A DNA stretch of 64,000 nucleotides from an uncultured Desulfobacter sp. (GCF_963664415.1 NZ_OY761445.1:62001-126000), one strand, 5' to 3'. Shown: positions 1 to 9,612, counted from the first letter of the stretch. Notes: generated by a model from the letters alone, not told the origin. Numbers and translations are program-made.

Positions 1-1946
1 ATCCTATGAACGGGGTTATCGGCATGCTTCATGTCCTTCTCGACTCTGAGCTTGATACTGACCAAAAACGATATGCGGACATTGCCTATAACAGTGCTAA
101 AGCCCTTTTAACCATAGTAGATGATATACTGGATCTATCCAAAATTGAAGCCGGCAAAATTGAACTTGATATCCGCTCCTTTGATCTTGAAATTGCCATT
201 AAGGATATTGTCTCTTTACCAGAATTGCAGGCCAGGCAAAAAGGCCTTGAGTTTATTTATAATATAGATGCGGATGTGCCAAGACTGCTCAAAGGAGATA
301 TCGGCAGAATACGCCAGGTGATATTAAATTTTACCAGCAATGCCATAAAATTTACTGAAACCGGATCTGTGACCTTGAATGTAACACTCAAAGAGGATAA
401 AGAAGAGCACGCGCGGATTCATTTCAGCGTAGATGATACAGGTATCGGTATCAGTGAAGAGGTTATGAATGGCCTTTTTGCTCCTTTTGTTCAGGCTGAC
501 GCCTCCATAACAAAGAAATATGGCGGTACCGGCCTTGGCTTGTTCATATCAAAATTGTTTATTGAACTCATGGGTGGTCAGGTGGGGGTGGACAGCATTG
601 AAATGATAGGCTCTACCTTCTGGTGTGAAGCACCCTTTGAAAAACAGCTGCCCGAAGAGATGTCTCAGGCTCCGTCTGTCGTTCCCGTAAACGAAATCAG
701 GGTGGTTGCCGTATCCGACAAGCCCGAACCCAGTACCCGGCTGACTAAAATTTTTGACCGGATCGGCTTTCACTATAAACCATGTGGGCACAATCAACTG
801 ATTGAACTTATAACTGTTGCCAATGAAAGTGTAACGCCTTTTCATGTGGTCATTATGGAGGTCAATGAATCGGATCAATATGCAAGGAATATTGGCCGGG
901 AATTCAGCCAGAACCCCGAGTTGAACAGCCTTGCCCGAATTATTGTCACGGCTGTGGGTAAGCAGGGGGACGCAAGGGAATTTGAAGGCTTGGGTTTTTC
1001 AGCTTTTTTAAGCTTTCCTTTGGATACATCCATTCTCCAGGATGCTGTCCACATGGTACTTTCACCAGCTTATAAAAAAAGCAACCAGGCTATTATCACC
1101 CGATATGCTTTAGCCGAACGTAAGAAAAGAGCATTTAAAATTTTAATCGTTGATGACATTGATACCAATGTTGTGACGGTTAGAGAAATTATCAAAAAAC
1201 AAGGATATCAGACGGATTCGGCTTCCAACGGCATTCAGGCCGTTGAAAAGGTTGAACAGAATAAGTATGATTTAATATTCATGGACTGTCAGATGCCGGA
1301 AATGGACGGTTATGAAGCCAGTCGGCGAATCAGAGAATATGAAACCTTAGAAGACCTTATGGCAACACCCATCATTGCCATGACCGGAAACGCTTTTGAA
1401 AAGGATCGGCAGGCATGCAAAGCCGCCGGTATGGATGATTTTATTTCAAAACCGGTCAATCCCCATGCTCTAATTGAACTGATAAATATGTATAAGTCGG
1501 AAAGTTTAGCTTGTGAAATATTTCTCACCGATACTATTGCGCCTGACCGCGATATTCATAAGGCTGAAAAACAAGCACAAGTCGCCGCTGGTGTGGAAGA
1601 GAATCCTGCTTCCCAGCCTGTATTTGACCGGACCGGATTTCTTGAACGCTTTGGAAATGACGAGGACATGGTTGCTGAAGTCCTTGCGTCCTTTTTCCAG
1701 GAGGTGGACGGACTTGTTGATAACCTTATTGCGGCGGTTAAAAAAGAGCCCATTGACCCTGGATATGTCAAGGAGTGTGCCCATGCGTTAAAAGGCGCTG
1801 CCGCCAATGTAAATGCAGAGCAGTTGAGACTTGCCGCTTTTGACATTGAGTCCTGGGCCGGTGATGGCGAGCCGTCACACCCATTGGTTGAACCCGAAAT
1901 ACTTGAGCAATATCTAAATCGGTTTAAAGAGAAAGCAATTTTATGA
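1..1946 (+). CDS. Hybrid sensor histidine kinase, 3' part (HisKA-HATPase-REC-REC-Hpt)
   Basis: The gene enters from outside the window: the first codons read P-M-N-G-V-I-G-M, the stretch right after the H box, so the phosphoacceptor His lies just upstream. Counting from the Met at base 6, the ATPase N box is near residues 98-117, G1 (DDTGIG) at 143-148 and G2 (GGTGLGL) at 173-179. Residues 230-350 resemble a degenerate receiver without a clear acceptor Asp. A second receiver at 377-496 has FMDCQMPEMDG with the acceptor at D427. A C-terminal Hpt domain carries AHALKGAA with H593. Known for such proteins: a multistep phosphorelay from His to Asp to Hpt His. The TGA stop overlaps the next start as ATGA, so the two are probably translationally coupled. 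The sensor input is not visible. Confidence 0.93.
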   Translation, partial: PMNGVIGMLHVLLDSELDTDQKRYADIAYNSAKALLTIVDDILDLSKIEAGKIELDIRSFDLEIAIKDIVSLPELQARQKGLEFIYNIDADVPRLLKGDIGRIRQVILNFTSNAIKFTETGSVTLNVTLKEDKEEHARIHFSVDDTGIGISEEVMNGLFAPFVQADASITKKYGGTGLGLFISKLFIELMGGQVGVDSIEMIGSTFWCEAPFEKQLPEEMSQAPSVVPVNEIRVVAVSDKPEPSTRLTKIFDRIGFHYKPCGHNQLIELITVANESVTPFHVVIMEVNESDQYARNIGREFSQNPELNSLARIIVTAVGKQGDAREFEGLGFSAFLSFPLDTSILQDAVHMVLSPAYKKSNQAIITRYALAERKKRAFKILIVDDIDTNVVTVREIIKKQGYQTDSASNGIQAVEKVEQNKYDLIFMDCQMPEMDGYEASRRIREYETLEDLMATPIIAMTGNAFEKDRQACKAAGMDDFISKPVNPHALIELINMYKSESLACEIFLTDTIAPDRDIHKAEKQAQVAAGVEENPASQPVFDRTGFLERFGNDEDMVAEVLASFFQEVDGLVDNLIAAVKKEPIDPGYVKECAHALKGAAANVNAEQLRLAAFDIESWAGDGEPSHPLVEPEILEQYLNRFKEKAIL

Positions 1947-3091
1947 TTGATATTAAAAACATGACTATACTGATTGTGGATGACATGAAAAGCATGCGCC
2001 TGACCCTGCGTAAAATGCTGCGGAATCTTGAAATCGGCAAAAATCTTTTATTTGCGGACAATGGCAGGTCAGGCTTAAATATGTTGAAAAATTCATCCTG
2101 TGATTTGCTTATCGTTGACTGGAACATGCCGGAAATGAACGGCAGTGAAATGCTGGCCAGACTGCGCCGGGATAAAAATGTCAGGGACATTCCCGTTGTT
2201 ATGGTTACAGCCGAAAACGAACGCGATATTGTGGCTGATGTTGCAGAACACGAAGTGGACGGATATCTTCTTAAACCATTAACTCTGGCTGCATTGGACA
2301 CGAAAATAAAGAGTGTTGTTGAGGCCGCCAACCACCCTGACAAGGCAAAGCTTCATCTACTTGAGGCAAGGGCGTGTGAAGAGGCCGGCAATATTGAAGG
2401 TGCCATAGACGAAATTCGAAGAGCGTTGGCAATTAAACCCAATGCATCACGGATTTTAAGAAACCTTGGGCTTTTATACCTTAAGACCAAGAACACTGAA
2501 ATAGGTGAAAAATGCCTTCAAAAGGCCGTTGCTGTAAATTGTCAGGATACTATATCCCGTAGCCATCTGGCCAAGCTGTACATCAGCAAACGTGCTTATA
2601 AAAGAGCGGCCCAGCTTTACATGGAAATTCTTGCGTTCAGCACAAAGTATTTTGAACCGGCGGTTCGCTTGGGAGAAACACTCTTGGCTAACGGGTTCAG
2701 AAATGAGGGAAGAATGCTTTTCTCGCGTATCATGTCGAAAAGTCGTTCCAACAAGGGACTTCAGGGAAAAATCATCAATATCTGCCTGGAGAACCAGGAA
2801 TATGATTTTGTGGCCGATATTGTTACTGAGGCGATCAAAGATAATCCCTCCAACATAGATTTGATGTATACGGCCGGGACCATTTATCTTCAAACCGGGG
2901 ATCAGGAAAAAGCTTTGGAATGTTTTATCACAGTTGATAACAACAGGCGCGGGGAGATTAAAACAAAACTTCTCATCGCCAAGATTCATTTCAATAACAA
3001 ACGTATTCTCCAGGCAGACGACTATCTGAACCGCATTCTGAGAATTGATCCGTCAAATAAAGAAGCCTTGAAAATGCGCCAACAAATTTGA
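1943..3091 (+). CDS. Response regulator with receiver and TPR repeats
   Basis: The 382-residue product has an N-terminal CheY-like receiver (residues 8-128) with acidic pocket VDD at 12-14, acceptor D59 in IVDWNMPEMNG and a conserved KP at about 111-112. Residues 130-380 are helical TPR-like repeats, for example AIDEIRRALAIKPNA and ALECFITVDNN. There is no DNA-binding or enzymatic output, so output is probably by protein-protein contact through the TPRs. The start overlaps the stop of the hybrid kinase by four bases, making that kinase the obvious phosphodonor, most likely through its Hpt domain. The partner of the TPR part is unknown. Confidence 0.9.
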   Translation: MIDIKNMTILIVDDMKSMRLTLRKMLRNLEIGKNLLFADNGRSGLNMLKNSSCDLLIVDWNMPEMNGSEMLARLRRDKNVRDIPVVMVTAENERDIVADVAEHEVDGYLLKPLTLAALDTKIKSVVEAANHPDKAKLHLLEARACEEAGNIEGAIDEIRRALAIKPNASRILRNLGLLYLKTKNTEIGEKCLQKAVAVNCQDTISRSHLAKLYISKRAYKRAAQLYMEILAFSTKYFEPAVRLGETLLANGFRNEGRMLFSRIMSKSRSNKGLQGKIINICLENQEYDFVADIVTEAIKDNPSNIDLMYTAGTIYLQTGDQEKALECFITVDNNRRGEIKTKLLIAKIHFNNKRILQADDYLNRILRIDPSNKEALKMRQQI

Positions 3092-3119
3092 TGGCGTTGT
3101 GAAAAGTCGCCGCTTAATT

Positions 3120-3158
3120 ATGGTGCCTGACCAGACACTCACCCCTACCAGACACCAT
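3120..3158. terminator. Possible bidirectional hairpin between convergent genes
   Basis: ATGGTGcCTG pairs with CAGaCACCAT around a 19-nt loop in the 87-bp gap between two convergent genes. There is no long T tract, so this is only a weak terminator candidate. Confidence 0.35.
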
Positions 3159-3178
3159 GCCTTGTAATAGATTGTATT

Positions 3179-3940
3179 CTATTGGTCAACCCCCACATGG
3201 TTTATGGTCGCAGCCATATAACCTGCTCCAAAACCATTGTCGATGTTGACCACAGCAATATTTGAACTGCAGGAATTAAGCATGCCCAAAAGGGCGGTCA
3301 TGCCGTTAAAACTTGTGCCGTAACCAATACTTGTAGGCACGGCAATGACAGGGGATTTGACAAGTCCGCCCACCACCGAGGGCAGAGCGCCTTCCATCCC
3401 GGCGGCAACAATAATTACAGATGCGCTTTCAAGTTCACTTTGGTGGGCGAAAAGGCGATGGATACCTGCAACCCCGACATCAAAAAGGGTTTTTACCTGA
3501 TTGCCCATGGCCTGGGCTGTTAAAGAGGCTTCCATTGCCACCGGGATATCGGAGGTGCCGGCACTGACGATAAGGATCGTCCCCAGGCCTGTAATCTTCG
3601 GAGGCTGTTTTTCGATTTTTAGCAAGTGTGCATCATCAAAATATTGCGCACTGGGAAACCGGGAACGAACCACGTCGGCTTTTCCCGGGTCAATGCGGGT
3701 GACAAGCACAATATTTTCCGATTGTTCAAGTTTTTCAAGAATGGCAATTATCTGTGTCGATGTTTTACCCTGCCCGAAAATCACCTCGGGGAATCCTTTG
3801 CGAAGTGCTCTATGATGATCCACATGGGCACAACCGATATCTTCAAATGAGAGATGTTTTAATTGATCTGCCGCCTGTCCGACAGGCAGTGCACCGTCAG
3901 CCACCATGGAAAGAATTTTTGTCAGTGTATCAATGTTCAT
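3179..3940 (-). CDS. larB: LarB-like pyridinium-3,5-biscarboxylate mononucleotide synthase (PurE-related)
   Basis: This 253-residue protein has the PurE-like fold signature of LarB: GFPEVIFGQGK near residues 48-58, VSAGTSDIPVAMEA near 125-138, DVGVAGIHR and AAGMEGALPSVVGGL. LarB carboxylates and hydrolyses nicotinic acid adenine dinucleotide as the first step towards the nickel-pincer nucleotide cofactor of lactate racemase-type enzymes. The usual partners larC and larE are not in the window, so this copy is an orphan here. It is encoded directly downstream of the ParM-like gene with 7 bases between, which suggests co-transcription, though no functional link is known. The ATG start is the only good one. 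Confidence 0.85.
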   Translation of the reverse strand: MNIDTLTKILSMVADGALPVGQAADQLKHLSFEDIGCAHVDHHRALRKGFPEVIFGQGKTSTQIIAILEKLEQSENIVLVTRIDPGKADVVRSRFPSAQYFDDAHLLKIEKQPPKITGLGTILIVSAGTSDIPVAMEASLTAQAMGNQVKTLFDVGVAGIHRLFAHQSELESASVIIVAAGMEGALPSVVGGLVKSPVIAVPTSIGYGTSFNGMTALLGMLNSCSSNIAVVNIDNGFGAGYMAATINHVGVDQ

Positions 3941-3947
3941 ATAGCGT

Positions 3948-5087
3948 CTAAGCGTTTTGCCTTCTTAACCAGGCAAGTCCTTTCCCAGTTTTATCTGTTT
4001 CTTCCGAAGACGGTTCCTCTTCCTGGACCGGCGTCTCTTCTTTAGGAGCGGGCGCCGACCGGGAAGCTATCACCTTGTCTTTTCCCCACTTGTAATGACC
4101 AAATTTACAATATCCCTGAACATTATTAAACCGGGCGTCAATGCTCTTGGGAATGGGGATCACATTGCCTTCGACGGATGGTATCAGAAATTCAGCCAAA
4201 GGGATAGACCCACCTCCGGATATGATAATATTGTCAATATCCCAGTCATTTTTCCATAACCGGTTCAAATCAGAGGCGATGGTCGAGGCGGCGTGTGTAT
4301 ACACCCGCTTTTTAAGATTAAGCACATTATACTCCTTACCCCTAATTTTAATCACGCCGGATTCGATGAATTTAAAAATTTTGTAAAGTTCGATATTGAC
4401 GCCACTTTCCTGGCGCAGCTTATCCGCGATCACCGAAAAGCATTTGGATACCCCTGTTTCCATGGTTGACGAGCCCCTTTCAATGTACTGGAGATGGTCA
4501 AAAATGGAAAAATCCGTTGTTTTAAAACCAATATCCACCACCCCGAGCTTGGAGGCCGCAAGATCCCTGTCGCAGATTTTTCCGTTATCGTCAAAAATCA
4601 AGTTGAAAATGGACCCAATGGGCTGGGGTATGACATGCACCTTGTCAATGGAAAGTTTTCTATGTTCATCCGGTGCGTCTTGGTGATGGTAAATGATTTC
4701 GTGCTCACCCTGGATAATCTGTTTAAGCCGCTTGGTATCCCGCTTTAAGTACGCCACAGGCAAGCCGGTCACCACATTAATCGGGCCATGGGCCTGGGAA
4801 CATGTCCCTGCTGCCGCAAGGGCAAGGATTTTGACGAATTCTTCTACCATTTTTTCCTGGTCAAGGGTGTATTCGGTCAGGCTTGATTGACGTTCGGCAT
4901 AGGAGCCTAAAAAATAAGTTTTATTGTCCAGGGTGATATGCAGGTTCGCCGTTGCGGCAGCATCACCCAAGTTTGACATAAACTGGATTTCAGCTGCATC
5001 GCCGATCAGGGATTTGAAAATTACCGAATTTTGTCCGTTATATGCTTTTGTAAAACCAAACCCCACATCTATGCCGATAATTTCCAT
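3948..5087 (-). CDS. ParM/StbA-type actin-like ATPase
   Basis: The open frame extends 39 codons further upstream, but the start at 5087 is preferred: AGGAGG sits 7 nt before this ATG and the protein then begins at the first beta strand, MEIIGIDVGFGFTKA. The resulting 379-residue protein has the actin/Hsp70 phosphate-1 loop (residues 4-15), phosphate-2 loop LGVVDIGFKTTDFSIFD (about 181-197) and adenosine motif IIISGGG (297-303). The C-terminal 40 residues are charged and Glu/Pro-rich, then end LAWLRRQNA. Family knowledge: ParM-like proteins form dynamic filaments, mostly for plasmid segregation. No ParR-like gene and no array of direct repeats is adjacent, so a chromosomal cytoskeletal role is possible but unproven. 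The downstream gene is larB. Confidence 0.85.
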   Translation of the reverse strand: MEIIGIDVGFGFTKAYNGQNSVIFKSLIGDAAEIQFMSNLGDAAATANLHITLDNKTYFLGSYAERQSSLTEYTLDQEKMVEEFVKILALAAAGTCSQAHGPINVVTGLPVAYLKRDTKRLKQIIQGEHEIIYHHQDAPDEHRKLSIDKVHVIPQPIGSIFNLIFDDNGKICDRDLAASKLGVVDIGFKTTDFSIFDHLQYIERGSSTMETGVSKCFSVIADKLRQESGVNIELYKIFKFIESGVIKIRGKEYNVLNLKKRVYTHAASTIASDLNRLWKNDWDIDNIIISGGGSIPLAEFLIPSVEGNVIPIPKSIDARFNNVQGYCKFGHYKWGKDKVIASRSAPAPKEETPVQEEEPSSEETDKTGKGLAWLRRQNA

Positions 5088-5295
5088 GTCATGACCTCCT
5101 GATTTTAATCTGCTTAGATAGTACCCGATCAAACAATAGATACGTTGTGAACTGTTTTGAAATTGTGTCATAACAAAGCTATCACTGTCCCCATAATCAG
5201 TCAAGGAATCAGGGTAATTACATCAAAAAAAGCAGAGAAGATAAATTCCATATTCCACCGCTTGATTCCTCCCTTGTAATTAAATACTATTGGCC

Positions 5296-5765
5296 ATGAA
5301 GTTGAGAACAAAAATTTTGGGCGTTTTATTGGCGGTAATGCTTTTATACGGTGTTTTGAGCTACGCGATTGAGCGGTTCGTAGTTTTCCCAAGTTTTGTC
5401 CTGCAAGAAAGACTTGAGGCAGAAAAAGACTTGAACCGGTGCCTTGAAGCCCTGAGAAGGGAAATTCATTATCTGGACGAATTTGTCCATGACTGGGCGG
5501 CCTGGGATGATTCGTATGCGTTCGTTCAGGACGCAAATATGGACTTCATCCGGTCTAATTTGGTTCATACAACTTTTATCGACAACAGATTAAACCTCAT
5601 CATGGTCCTGGATCTTGAAGGCCGTGTCCTTTGGAAAAAAATAGTGGATTTAAAAAACGGCCTGGAATTGAACATCACCCAGTTCGCCGAAGACTGTTTT
5701 CCGCTTTCCCATGTATTCATGGCGCACACAAAAGATACAGAGAGCAGTGTTGCCGGAGTTTATGC
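5296..5765 (+). pseudogene. Sensor histidine kinase, 5' part, interrupted by insertion sequence
   Basis: The fragment encodes an N-terminal membrane segment (residues 6-26 from ATG 5296) followed by a CHASE4-like periplasmic sensor region (for example HDWAAWDDSYAFVQD). A TTG at 5290 is an alternative start. At base 5766 an insertion sequence begins, and translation runs into it to a stop at 5850. Removing the element and one copy of the 8-bp duplication joins this piece in frame to the fragment at 7301: the junction reads VAGVYATDKGPLLMASRPV, which fits a continuous CHASE4 domain. The uninterrupted gene would code for about 599 residues. Confidence 0.92.
5758..5765. repeat. Target-site duplication, left copy (GTTTATGC)
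   Basis: GTTTATGC lies immediately left of the insertion sequence and again at 7293-7300 immediately right of it. Eight-base duplications fit the size range I recall for ISKra4-type elements. Confidence 0.93.
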
Positions 5766-5789
5766 GGGCGCATTCCCATTTTCCCGGTT
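5766..5789 (+). repeat. Left terminal inverted repeat of the insertion sequence
   Basis: The sequence starts GGGCGCATTCCCATTTTC and differs from the reverse complement of the right end at one position (C versus A at position 19). Confidence 0.93.
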
Positions 5790-5866
5790 TTTAAAACGGA
5801 CTATCCTCTTTAGCAAAAAGAAGTTATGCTTCCCCTCGATTATCAACTGATGAGGAAGAAAATAGT

Positions 5867-7270
5867 ATGAAACTCAAAAAGGCTGAATCCTGCGAAACGG
5901 TAGAAGAAATATATGAATTATTGAAACAGCTGGACAAAGAGAAACGGCTAATTCGCAGTCCGGAAGAACTCATTCAGGTTGAACAAGAAATTTTAAGCTA
6001 TACCAATCGTTTAGCCGCGTTGATGCTAAAAAAAAAAGTCCAAACCAGTATAAACTCTCCGGAGCATAACGAACAAGAAAGAGAGTTGGTGCGTAGCTGG
6101 CCTGGCCGAATGAAAAGTGAAGGGTTTGAGACAGTTCAAATTCAAACCAGCTCAGGTTGCACGATCCCAATCCATGTTCGATACTATCGAAGAGCCTGTG
6201 ACCGTCGAAATGGCAAAAGATATAAGGGCTTGTATGCTGCTTTGGCTTTGCTCGGGATTCATGATCGATGTACACCAATCTTGGCGGCGATGGTCAGCGC
6301 CTGGTCCGCGTTACTGAGCTCATTTGAGGAAGTACGTCAGGTCCTTTGTGATCATGGCACTATCCTGGATGTTAAGGTGATCCGGAAACTGGCCTACCGC
6401 TACGCAGAACGAGCACGGGTGGTACAGCAAATGGGTCTGCTCCCCTTAAATGAAGAGGACAACCTTCAAGGTCGTCGGGTTGTCATAAGCACCGATGGTG
6501 GCCGGACTCGATTGCGGGAAAAAAAGCGAGGTCCCCGGACAGCCAAAGGAAGAACCAGATATCATGGGGCCTGGAGAGAACCCAAGCTGTTGATTATTTA
6601 TGTCGTCGATGCCCATGGGAAACAGGAAAAAAGCTTTGCCCCATTTATTGATGGCGGTTTTAATGGGCCTGATGGCTTGTTTCTGCTGCTGAAGGGCTAT
6701 TTGAAGTCTCTTTGCATCCAAAAAGCAGACAAGGTGTTGTTTGTTGCGGACGGGGCTCATTGGATATGGAATCGAGTCCCTGGTCTGATCAAGGCACTGG
6801 GGTTGAATCCGGAGAGTGTGCATGAACTCCTTGATTTTTATCATGCAGTAGAGCATCTGGGAAAGGTTGCAGGATTACGAAAAAACTGGTCAGCCAAAAA
6901 ACGTAAAGCCTGGGTCTCAAAACAGCGACGGTTTTTGCTAAAAGGTGAATCGGCAACGGTCGTACAAGAAGTACAGGCTCTTTGTCGAGGCCGGAACAGC
7001 AAAGCCATAAAGACAGAACGGGATTATTTTGTACGTAATAGGCACCGTCTTGCTTTCCCAACGGTAAAGGCATTGAATTTGCCGATTGGCAGTGGTGCGA
7101 TTGAAAGTTCGATTCGAAGAGTTGTCAATTTGAGACTCAAGGGTCCCTGCATTTTTTGGTATAAAGAAAATGCGGAGAAAATGCTCATGCTGCGCTCATA
7201 CTATAAATCGGGACGATGGAACTGTCTGAAACAAATGGCCAATTCACATATCTCATTGTTAGCTGCATAA
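5867..7270 (+). CDS. DDE-type transposase, ISKra4-like
   Basis: The 467-residue transposase has a GAGGAAG ribosome site 11 nt before its ATG. The N-terminal 60 residues are charged and probably helical. Candidate acidic catalytic residues lie in VVISTDGGRTR (about residue 207-210) and VLFVADGAHWIWN (about 294-297), with the family-type stretches ELLDFYHAVEHLGKVAGL and LPIGSGAIESSIRRVVN near the C-terminus, where the Glu of AIES may complete the DDE set. It would cut and join the element at its inverted repeats. The frame is intact with no sign of decay. The gene ends two bases inside the right inverted repeat. Confidence 0.9.
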   Translation: MKLKKAESCETVEEIYELLKQLDKEKRLIRSPEELIQVEQEILSYTNRLAALMLKKKVQTSINSPEHNEQERELVRSWPGRMKSEGFETVQIQTSSGCTIPIHVRYYRRACDRRNGKRYKGLYAALALLGIHDRCTPILAAMVSAWSALLSSFEEVRQVLCDHGTILDVKVIRKLAYRYAERARVVQQMGLLPLNEEDNLQGRRVVISTDGGRTRLREKKRGPRTAKGRTRYHGAWREPKLLIIYVVDAHGKQEKSFAPFIDGGFNGPDGLFLLLKGYLKSLCIQKADKVLFVADGAHWIWNRVPGLIKALGLNPESVHELLDFYHAVEHLGKVAGLRKNWSAKKRKAWVSKQRRFLLKGESATVVQEVQALCRGRNSKAIKTERDYFVRNRHRLAFPTVKALNLPIGSGAIESSIRRVVNLRLKGPCIFWYKENAEKMLMLRSYYKSGRWNCLKQMANSHISLLAA

Positions 7271-7292
7271 CCGTGAAAATGGGAATGCGCCC
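7269..7292 (-). repeat. Right terminal inverted repeat of the insertion sequence
   Basis: This is the reverse complement of the left end with one mismatch. The transposase stop codon (TAA, 7268-7270) overlaps its inner edge. The right duplication GTTTATGC follows at 7293-7300. Confidence 0.93.
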
Positions 7293-8630
7293 GTTTATGC
7301 CACCGATAAAGGCCCCCTTCTTATGGCGTCTCGGCCTGTCATCCAAAGCCTTCATACCGGGCCGCCCAAAGGTTATTTGATTATGGGTCGTTTTCTGAAT
7401 GAGAGATACATGAAAACCCTGGCGGATCAGACCAAGGTGGATCATCGGTATTGGCTTTTACACGATACGTCCATTCCGGCTGAATCCGGATCTATATTTG
7501 AAAGATTGCAAAAAAATTCCGGTCCCGTGTTTGAAAAACAAAATAAAAACATGCTTTTTGCTTACGGTATTTTCAAAGGGCTGACCGATTCCTCTGACCT
7601 CATTATCCGAGCCGAAATTCCACGCCAAATTATGAAATATGCTGTAAACACGATGTTTTTTGTTTTAATTTCAACAATTTTGGCCGGGTTTATTCTGCTG
7701 CTTGTGATGTTTTTTTTATTGAACCGGGTGGTGATTGGACCTTTGGGAAAACTAACGGAGAGAGTCGTTTCCTTAGGAAACTCAAAACCGCCTTTATCCC
7801 CACTATTTTTAGACCGGAATGATGAAATAGGCATTTTATGCTGTGAGTTTCAAATGCTCTTCAATAAACTTACCCAGGTTCATAAGAATCTGCAACAGAC
7901 CAATACCCATTTAAATCATGAAATCCGGGAGCGGAAAAGCTCCCAAGAAAAACTCCAGTCACATCGGACCCGGTTACGGCAACTTACTTACAGACTCCTT
8001 TTGACCGAAGAAAGGGAGAGGCGGCGTCTTGCATCAGATCTTCATGACCAGATCAGTCAAAATTTGGCGATATGCCGGTTAAAACTCTCTATGCTCAAAG
8101 CGTCCTGCACCGCGGTAAATAGAACCCGGGCTATGGAAATGGAAGAAGTAGAAGATATACTCGAAGATATTATCCAGGAAACCCGGACCTTGACCTTTGA
8201 AATCAGCCCGCCAATACTTTATGAACTTGGGTTGAAGCCTGCCCTGGAGTGGCTTTTGGAAAACACCTTTAGCCAAAGCGGCATCGAAACACTTTTAGAG
8301 GGAGATCTAAAGAAAAATCAGCTGGATAATAGTCTGAGTATTCTTGTTTTTAGGACGGTAAGAGAATTGCTTCACAATATCATTAAACACGCAAACGCGT
8401 CACAAATAACGGTTAGTCTATCCCAAGAAGCGTCTTTTTTTGAAATCCGTGTAACGGATAACGGGGTTGGGTTTGATCCTGAAAAACAGTATAAAAATAT
8501 TGGATTCGGTCTTTTCAGCATCCGGGAACAGTTCAGTTCCATTGGCGGTAAGTTTTTGGTCTTATCTGACCCCGGTACCGGAACCCGGGCCATTTTGAGG
8601 GTCCCGTATCATTTGAAACATATCATTTAA
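7293..8630 (+). pseudogene. Sensor histidine kinase, 3' part (HAMP-HisKA_3-HATPase), after the insertion
   Basis: An ATG at 7323 could open a 435-residue product, but it has no clear ribosome site and begins inside the CHASE4 domain (MASRPVIQSL). Residues 107-137 form a membrane segment followed by HAMP, then a HisKA_3 dimerisation domain with TEERERRRLASDLHDQ and acceptor His at 241, then a HATPase domain with ELLHNIIKHANA, VTDNGVGFDP and FGLFSIREQ. This is the NarX/DegS type of kinase. The kinase half is free of frameshifts, so a truncated constitutive or unregulated product is conceivable. The gene is followed after 10 bases by its likely partner regulator. Confidence 0.9.
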
Positions 8631-8640
8631 AGGAAGCATC

Positions 8641-9300
8641 ATGAAAATAAATATCATTCTTGCTGATGATCATCATTTGATTCGTGAAGGGCTCAGGCTG
8701 CTTCTTGACCGCGAAAAAGATTTTTCAGTTCTCGCTGAGGCCGACGATGGAAGGGCAGCTCTGTCGGCCGTTAAAAAATTTAAACCGGATCTTGTGATCA
8801 TGGACGTCTCCATGCCTGAATTAAACGGTATGGAGGCTACCCGTAAAATCATATCCGAAGCTCCGGGTACCAAAATTATGGCCCTTTCCATGTACTCAGA
8901 CAAGCGCTTTGTTGAAGGGATGTTTCAGGCGGGTGTATCCGGCTACATCCTGAAAAATTGCATTGCAAAAGAACTGGTTTCGGCCATCCGCCTGGTGGCA
9001 AAAGGGCAGGTATACATCAGCCCTGAAATTGCAGGGACCATTGTGGACGGTTACCTGTCGCGCGTTGTTCCTGAAAATGATATGAATCGGCGCACCTCTC
9101 GGAAAACTTTGACGGATCGTGAACGTGAAATTCTTCAATTGATTTCCGAAGGTCAAAATACCAAAGAGATCGCTGAAAAACTTCATGTAAGCTCAAAAAC
9201 CGTCGATGCCCACCGGAGAAACATCATGACAAAGATCGGCGTTCAGTCCATTGCGGAGCTGACCAAGTTTGCCATACGGGAAGGGATTACCACCCTGTAA
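8641..9300 (+). CDS. NarL/LuxR-family response regulator
   Basis: The 219-residue protein has a receiver at 3-120 (LADDHH at 7-12, acceptor D55 in VIMDVSMPELNG, K104 in YILKN) and a C-terminal LuxR-type HTH at about 153-216 (LTDREREILQLISEGQNTKEIA, then KTVDAHRRNIMTKIG). It is a DNA-binding regulator, activated by the HisKA_3 kinase encoded just upstream. An AAGGAAG ribosome site precedes the ATG. Because the kinase gene is broken by an insertion sequence, this regulator may now be unphosphorylated, served by another donor, or driven by the residual kinase fragment. Promoter activity from the element could also affect it. Confidence 0.93.
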   Translation: MKINIILADDHHLIREGLRLLLDREKDFSVLAEADDGRAALSAVKKFKPDLVIMDVSMPELNGMEATRKIISEAPGTKIMALSMYSDKRFVEGMFQAGVSGYILKNCIAKELVSAIRLVAKGQVYISPEIAGTIVDGYLSRVVPENDMNRRTSRKTLTDREREILQLISEGQNTKEIAEKLHVSSKTVDAHRRNIMTKIGVQSIAELTKFAIREGITTL

Positions 9301-9612
9301 CTATTCAAGGAAGCTCTTCTTTCCTAAACTTTTAATCCACCGTCTATTCCTATAGGAATTTTGCCAATATCCTTCAAAAACCACACCTGGTAAGGTGGAC
9401 GCTATCGGTATCTATTTGTTCATTCAGGCTACATGCTGCCTTGTAGCAGACAAATTTTTTACATTCAAAAAACCAGTGGGTTTGCAGATCTCACCAATTA
9501 TCTGGATCCTAATAACAACTTTGTTTCAACTGGCGCAGACGGTGTCAGCAAAGGTGGGCGGAATGCCCCGTCCGCTGCATACGCCGGGTTCAGCCCGCCA
9601 TTGTACTTAGAA
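9301..9612. other. Non-coding gap with possible gene debris
   Basis: No convincing gene is present. A stop-free stretch ending at 9633 (from about 9385, in the frame of the ATG at 9433) reads protein-like (for example GFADLTNYLDPNNNF) but has no ribosome site and no family I recognise. It lies next to two other gene fragments, so it may be debris. Confidence 0.4.

Larger units (their letters stand above)
5766..7292 (+). mobile_element. Complete insertion sequence, 1527 bp, probably ISKra4-like
   Basis: The element is bounded by 24-bp inverted repeats that match at 23 positions (outer end GGGCGCATTCCC), flanked by an exact 8-bp direct repeat, and carries a single full-length transposase gene. 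Ends, duplication and reading frame are all intact, so the insertion is probably recent and the element may still be active. It lies within the CHASE4 domain of a histidine kinase. Family assignment rests on the transposase motifs and GGG tips, from memory. Confidence 0.93.

Noticed and set aside
3948..5087. Plasmid partition locus
   Set aside because: There is no ParR-like gene, no direct-repeat array and no replication gene, and the surrounding genes are chromosomal.
5201..5536. 111-codon minus-strand frame opposite the kinase 5' part
   Set aside because: It is antisense to a domain-bearing frame, lacks a ribosome site and has no domain.
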